The notes under the pieces were generated by a model. That model was not told where the DNA came from. It ran no database searches and worked only from the letters and a program-made list of their open reading frames with translations. From assembly GCA_943324575.2 (NCBI GenBank), contig CALPMD020000028.1:1-9282 (forward strand): a stretch of DNA of 9,282 nucleotides, in the 5' to 3' direction. Position 1 is the first letter of the stretch; every line of letters begins with the position of its first letter. This document shows positions 6,675-9,282 of this stretch, in pieces. Made by a program: the position numbers and the translations under genes. The stretch comes from Akkermansia muciniphila. GTDB lineage: Bacteria; Verrucomicrobiota; Verrucomicrobiia; Verrucomicrobiales; Akkermansiaceae.

Positions 6675-9282
6675 ATGCTTGGCTCGACGATTTTCAGCAA
6701 TTTTCCAACCTCAGACGCGATGAATCCAGACCGAGCGACCCTCAATTTTCTCAACAGTTTCCCCGAGGACGCCAGAAAACGGGGAGAAATGCTACAGAAA
6801 GACGGGGCCGTGACTCAAATCTTCGGCAATCACTTGTTCATCCAAGGCCGCGTCGAGGATGAATCGGGAACCTTCCGCACCAGTCTTCGCCTCCAAGGGA
6901 ATCGCTGGTTTGGCTCCTGCACGGCTGAAGACGAGCTAATTTCCAGCGCCTGTCAGTATGCGACGATGATGGAGCGTATGCACCGCGGCGAGGACCTTCC
7001 GGAATCGCCCAACGAATTCGATGACACGCCCGTCCTCGACATCATCGAAGAAAAGCTCGGTCGCGAATTGGACGACAAGGAAGCTGATTTTGTCACCAAG
7101 ATCGAAAAGCGCTATCGCCGCTATGTGATCGAGGGCGAACTCCATGACCACGACATGGTCCGCATTACCCCGCGTTGGGAGATCACCACCTACGAGCCGC
7201 TGGAACTCTGGCCGATGCCGCCCGGCGACATCCTCGAATTCTGGAACTACATCGCCTACGCCTTCTTTAAAAAGAAGCTCCCCTACCCCGAGTTCATGAA
7301 CGTGATCACCGATCTCGGTCACGTGCAGAAAAAAATGGCGGACTGGGAGCAAGAGCGTGAAGTAGCTTCCTGGTACGAGCGCATCGAACAAGTCAACGAA
7401 CGCCCACCCCAAGACGCACCACTCAACGTCGCCTTCCGTCTCGTCGCGACCATCAATGAAGCCCGCATCGAAGTGAGGGAAGAAAAGGCCGGCGTCTGGG
7501 TCCAACTACGCGAAAAGAACGAAATCGAAAACTACGTCAATCTCCACCACGAGGCCGCCTTGTTGATGGATGCCTCCAGCCAGACGCTGTGGGAACACTA
7601 CCTCGCCTTCTTCCGCAAGTACGGCGACACCACCCTCGACTTCGATCAAGAAGAATCCTGCCGGTTCATGAACCGCGTCTTCCGCCAGCCAGCGCTGAAG
7701 GGTTACATCGTCAACCTTGATGAACGGGAGTTTAAAGTCGTCGAAGATCGCCTCTCTTGGGTCTGCGAAGACAATCCCTACGACTCCAGCACCTTCGCTC
7801 TCCAGCTCGTCACTGCCTCAGGTGAGCATGTCTCCCACTCGGTCCGCTTACTACCCGGCCGCAAGGAATTCTATCAGTCTGACGAAACCGTCTTCCCCGG
7901 TCCGCCACGTTGGCTGGAAGAAACGGATGTCATGCCCCGCTACAACATTCCTTCGCGCGTCATCGACTCGCTTGAGGGCGTGGAATTCCTCCGCAAGATT
8001 GGCGCCTCGCTGCCAGAATCGCTCAAAAAGCGTGTCGTCGATCTGGAACTGAAGCCGAAGTTCGAGATGAAGCTCATCGCCGGCCTCACTGCGGCCGAGA
8101 CCGAACACTTGGTCATCGATGTCAACGCCATCGAGACCAAAGGCCGCCGCACCGAGCGCCTCACCAAGGAGGGCTGGGAACTCGTCGAGCAACAGCCTGT
8201 CAAAGGCAAACAACTCCTGCGCTTCGCTCGCGAAGACCTCTATCCCGTTCCTGCCATCCTCGATGAAATGGGGCTTAGCTACGACGAGAAACTGCTTTCC
8301 TTCAAATCCCGCATCACCAAGCAGTTCCCCGAGAAATTTTCAGAATGGATCAAGGCGATGCCCGAGAACATCGAACTCGACATCGACCTGCGCCTCAAAT
8401 CGATCCTCGCTGACCCTGTCACAGCCGCCGTTCGCTTTGAAGTGGTCGGCCAAGACATCGACTGGTTCGACCTGCGCATCGTCATCGACGTGCAAGGAGC
8501 CAACCTCTCGAAAACGCAGATCCGCCAACTGGTCGCCGCCCGCGGTGGCTACGTCCGCATGGACGACGGCACCTGGATGCGCCTCGAAATCAAACTCGAC
8601 GCCGACCAACGCGAAGCCGTCACCCGCCTCGGTCTCGACCCCTTCGATCTCTCGGGCGAAACGCACCGCATGCACGCCCTCCAACTGGCCGATCCTAAAG
8701 CCGCTGAGGTCTTTGACCCAAAAGCCTGGGAGCGCATCAAGAACCGCGCGGGCGACATTCAAATCGAGGTCACCCCCGATGTCCCAGCGGCACTCAATGC
8801 CACCCTACGACCTTATCAGGTCGATGGCTTCCACTTCCTCGCCTATCTCGCTGTCAATAATTTCGGCGGTATTCTGGCCGACGACATGGGTCTTGGAAAA
8901 ACCATCCAGTCCCTCACCTACCTACTCTGGCTGTTCGATGAACACGCCAAAACGGGCGGCATCAAAAAGCCAGCACTCGTCGTCTGCCCGAAATCCGTGC
9001 TCGACGTCTGGTACAGCGAAGCCGGCAAATTCGCCCCGAACCTTAAGGTCAAAAGCCTTAAGAACCGCGACGACATCAACGTCGACTTCATCCAGAACCA
9101 CATCGACATCCTGGTGCTTAACTACGCCCAACTCCGCGTCTGCGGCGAAGAGCTCAACGGCATCAAGTGGCTCACCACCATTCTCGACGAAGGCCAGCAA
9201 ATCAAGAACCCCGACTCCAAGGCCGCCAAGTGCGCCCGCGAACTCGACTCCCAAAACCGCTTGGTCCTCACTGGCACGCCGA
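6675..9282 (+). CDS. SNF2-family helicase-like ATPase, 3' end cut by window edge
   Basis: 869 residues of a large bacterial SNF2/Rad54-type DNA translocase are visible and the frame is open to the right edge. The ATPase core starts at LRPYQVDGFHFL (711-722). It continues with GGILADDMGLGKT carrying Walker A (K742 T743), then the DEAH-box equivalent LDEGQQIKNP (D838 E839) and motif III LTGTP (865-869), where the window ends. The second RecA lobe, about 250-300 residues, is outside. The ~700 N-terminal residues include a degenerate SWIM-like segment (about 60-101). A long bacterial SNF2-associated region follows, ending in blocks such as WFDLRIVIDVQGANLSKTQI and RGGYVRMDDGTWMRLE. The protein should move on duplex DNA using ATP; its target is unknown. 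The start is ATG 6675, with GAGG about nine nt upstream. The frame opens at 6558 without an ATG, GTG or TTG before 6675. ATG 6720 is an alternative. Codons ending in C dominate. Confidence 0.95.
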   Translation, partial: MLGSTIFSNFPTSDAMNPDRATLNFLNSFPEDARKRGEMLQKDGAVTQIFGNHLFIQGRVEDESGTFRTSLRLQGNRWFGSCTAEDELISSACQYATMMERMHRGEDLPESPNEFDDTPVLDIIEEKLGRELDDKEADFVTKIEKRYRRYVIEGELHDHDMVRITPRWEITTYEPLELWPMPPGDILEFWNYIAYAFFKKKLPYPEFMNVITDLGHVQKKMADWEQEREVASWYERIEQVNERPPQDAPLNVAFRLVATINEARIEVREEKAGVWVQLREKNEIENYVNLHHEAALLMDASSQTLWEHYLAFFRKYGDTTLDFDQEESCRFMNRVFRQPALKGYIVNLDEREFKVVEDRLSWVCEDNPYDSSTFALQLVTASGEHVSHSVRLLPGRKEFYQSDETVFPGPPRWLEETDVMPRYNIPSRVIDSLEGVEFLRKIGASLPESLKKRVVDLELKPKFEMKLIAGLTAAETEHLVIDVNAIETKGRRTERLTKEGWELVEQQPVKGKQLLRFAREDLYPVPAILDEMGLSYDEKLLSFKSRITKQFPEKFSEWIKAMPENIELDIDLRLKSILADPVTAAVRFEVVGQDIDWFDLRIVIDVQGANLSKTQIRQLVAARGGYVRMDDGTWMRLEIKLDADQREAVTRLGLDPFDLSGETHRMHALQLADPKAAEVFDPKAWERIKNRAGDIQIEVTPDVPAALNATLRPYQVDGFHFLAYLAVNNFGGILADDMGLGKTIQSLTYLLWLFDEHAKTGGIKKPALVVCPKSVLDVWYSEAGKFAPNLKVKSLKNRDDINVDFIQNHIDILVLNYAQLRVCGEELNGIKWLTTILDEGQQIKNPDSKAAKCARELDSQNRLVLTGTP

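Noticed and set aside
6936..7505. 189-codon minus-strand open frame within the SNF2 gene, and similar ones near 7851-8213, 8340-8762 and 8922-9254
   Set aside because: Their compositions (rich in D, V, F, H) are what reverse reading of a C-ending codon bias gives. They lie fully inside the SNF2 frame.

Overview
The window is ordinary bacterial chromosome with moderate GC, about 53-55% by eye. It holds seven protein genes large enough to trust and possibly two tiny upstream frames. I see no rRNA, tRNA, CRISPR array, insertion sequence, integrase, phage gene or attachment site. The gene content suggests a Verrucomicrobiota-like, Opitutae-type bacterium: a MoxR ATPase, a zinc-ribbon/transmembrane protein, a bacterial SNF2 protein with a long N-terminal region and a degraded SWIM-like motif, and few genes with a clear Shine-Dalgarno (SD) sequence. 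This placement is inference from gene style; no rRNA or marker alignment was possible.

Left part (1-5891, all on the minus strand). In the direction of transcription, from right to left, the genes are: a small TPR-repeat protein; an extended-SDR UDP-sugar 4-epimerase; a zinc-ribbon/single-TM protein that probably starts at TTG 12 nt after the epimerase stop; a 463-aa conserved protein of unknown function that overlaps its upstream neighbour by 4 nt (ATGA); purC (SAICAR synthetase); a strong intrinsic terminator with a UUCG loop; and a MoxR-family AAA+ ATPase cut by the left edge. The epimerase, zinc-ribbon and 463-aa genes are close enough to be one transcription unit. The TPR gene lies 56 nt upstream of them and purC 77 nt downstream, so both could belong to it. 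The terminator separates purC from moxR. The leader of moxR holds two tiny frames of 24 and 44 codons, each joined to the next frame by an ATGA overlap.

Right part (5979-9282, plus strand). A divergent intergenic region of 87 nt separates the TPR gene from a small two-TM DUF3592-type membrane protein. A 165-nt gap follows, and then a long SNF2-family helicase-like gene runs off the right edge. Its N-terminal part resembles a SWIM zinc finger that has lost two of its four ligands. A long bacterial SNF2-associated region follows, then the start of the ATPase core through motif III.

The genes do not form one obvious pathway. purC is housekeeping (purine synthesis) and the epimerase makes nucleotide sugars for surface polysaccharide. 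MoxR is probably a chaperone-like ATPase for downstream vWA/DUF58-type partners outside the window. I found no clear undescribed defence or mobile system. The points most worth a second look are the uncharacterised zinc-ribbon/463-aa gene pair, the degenerate SWIM motif, and the ATGA-linked small frames in front of moxR.
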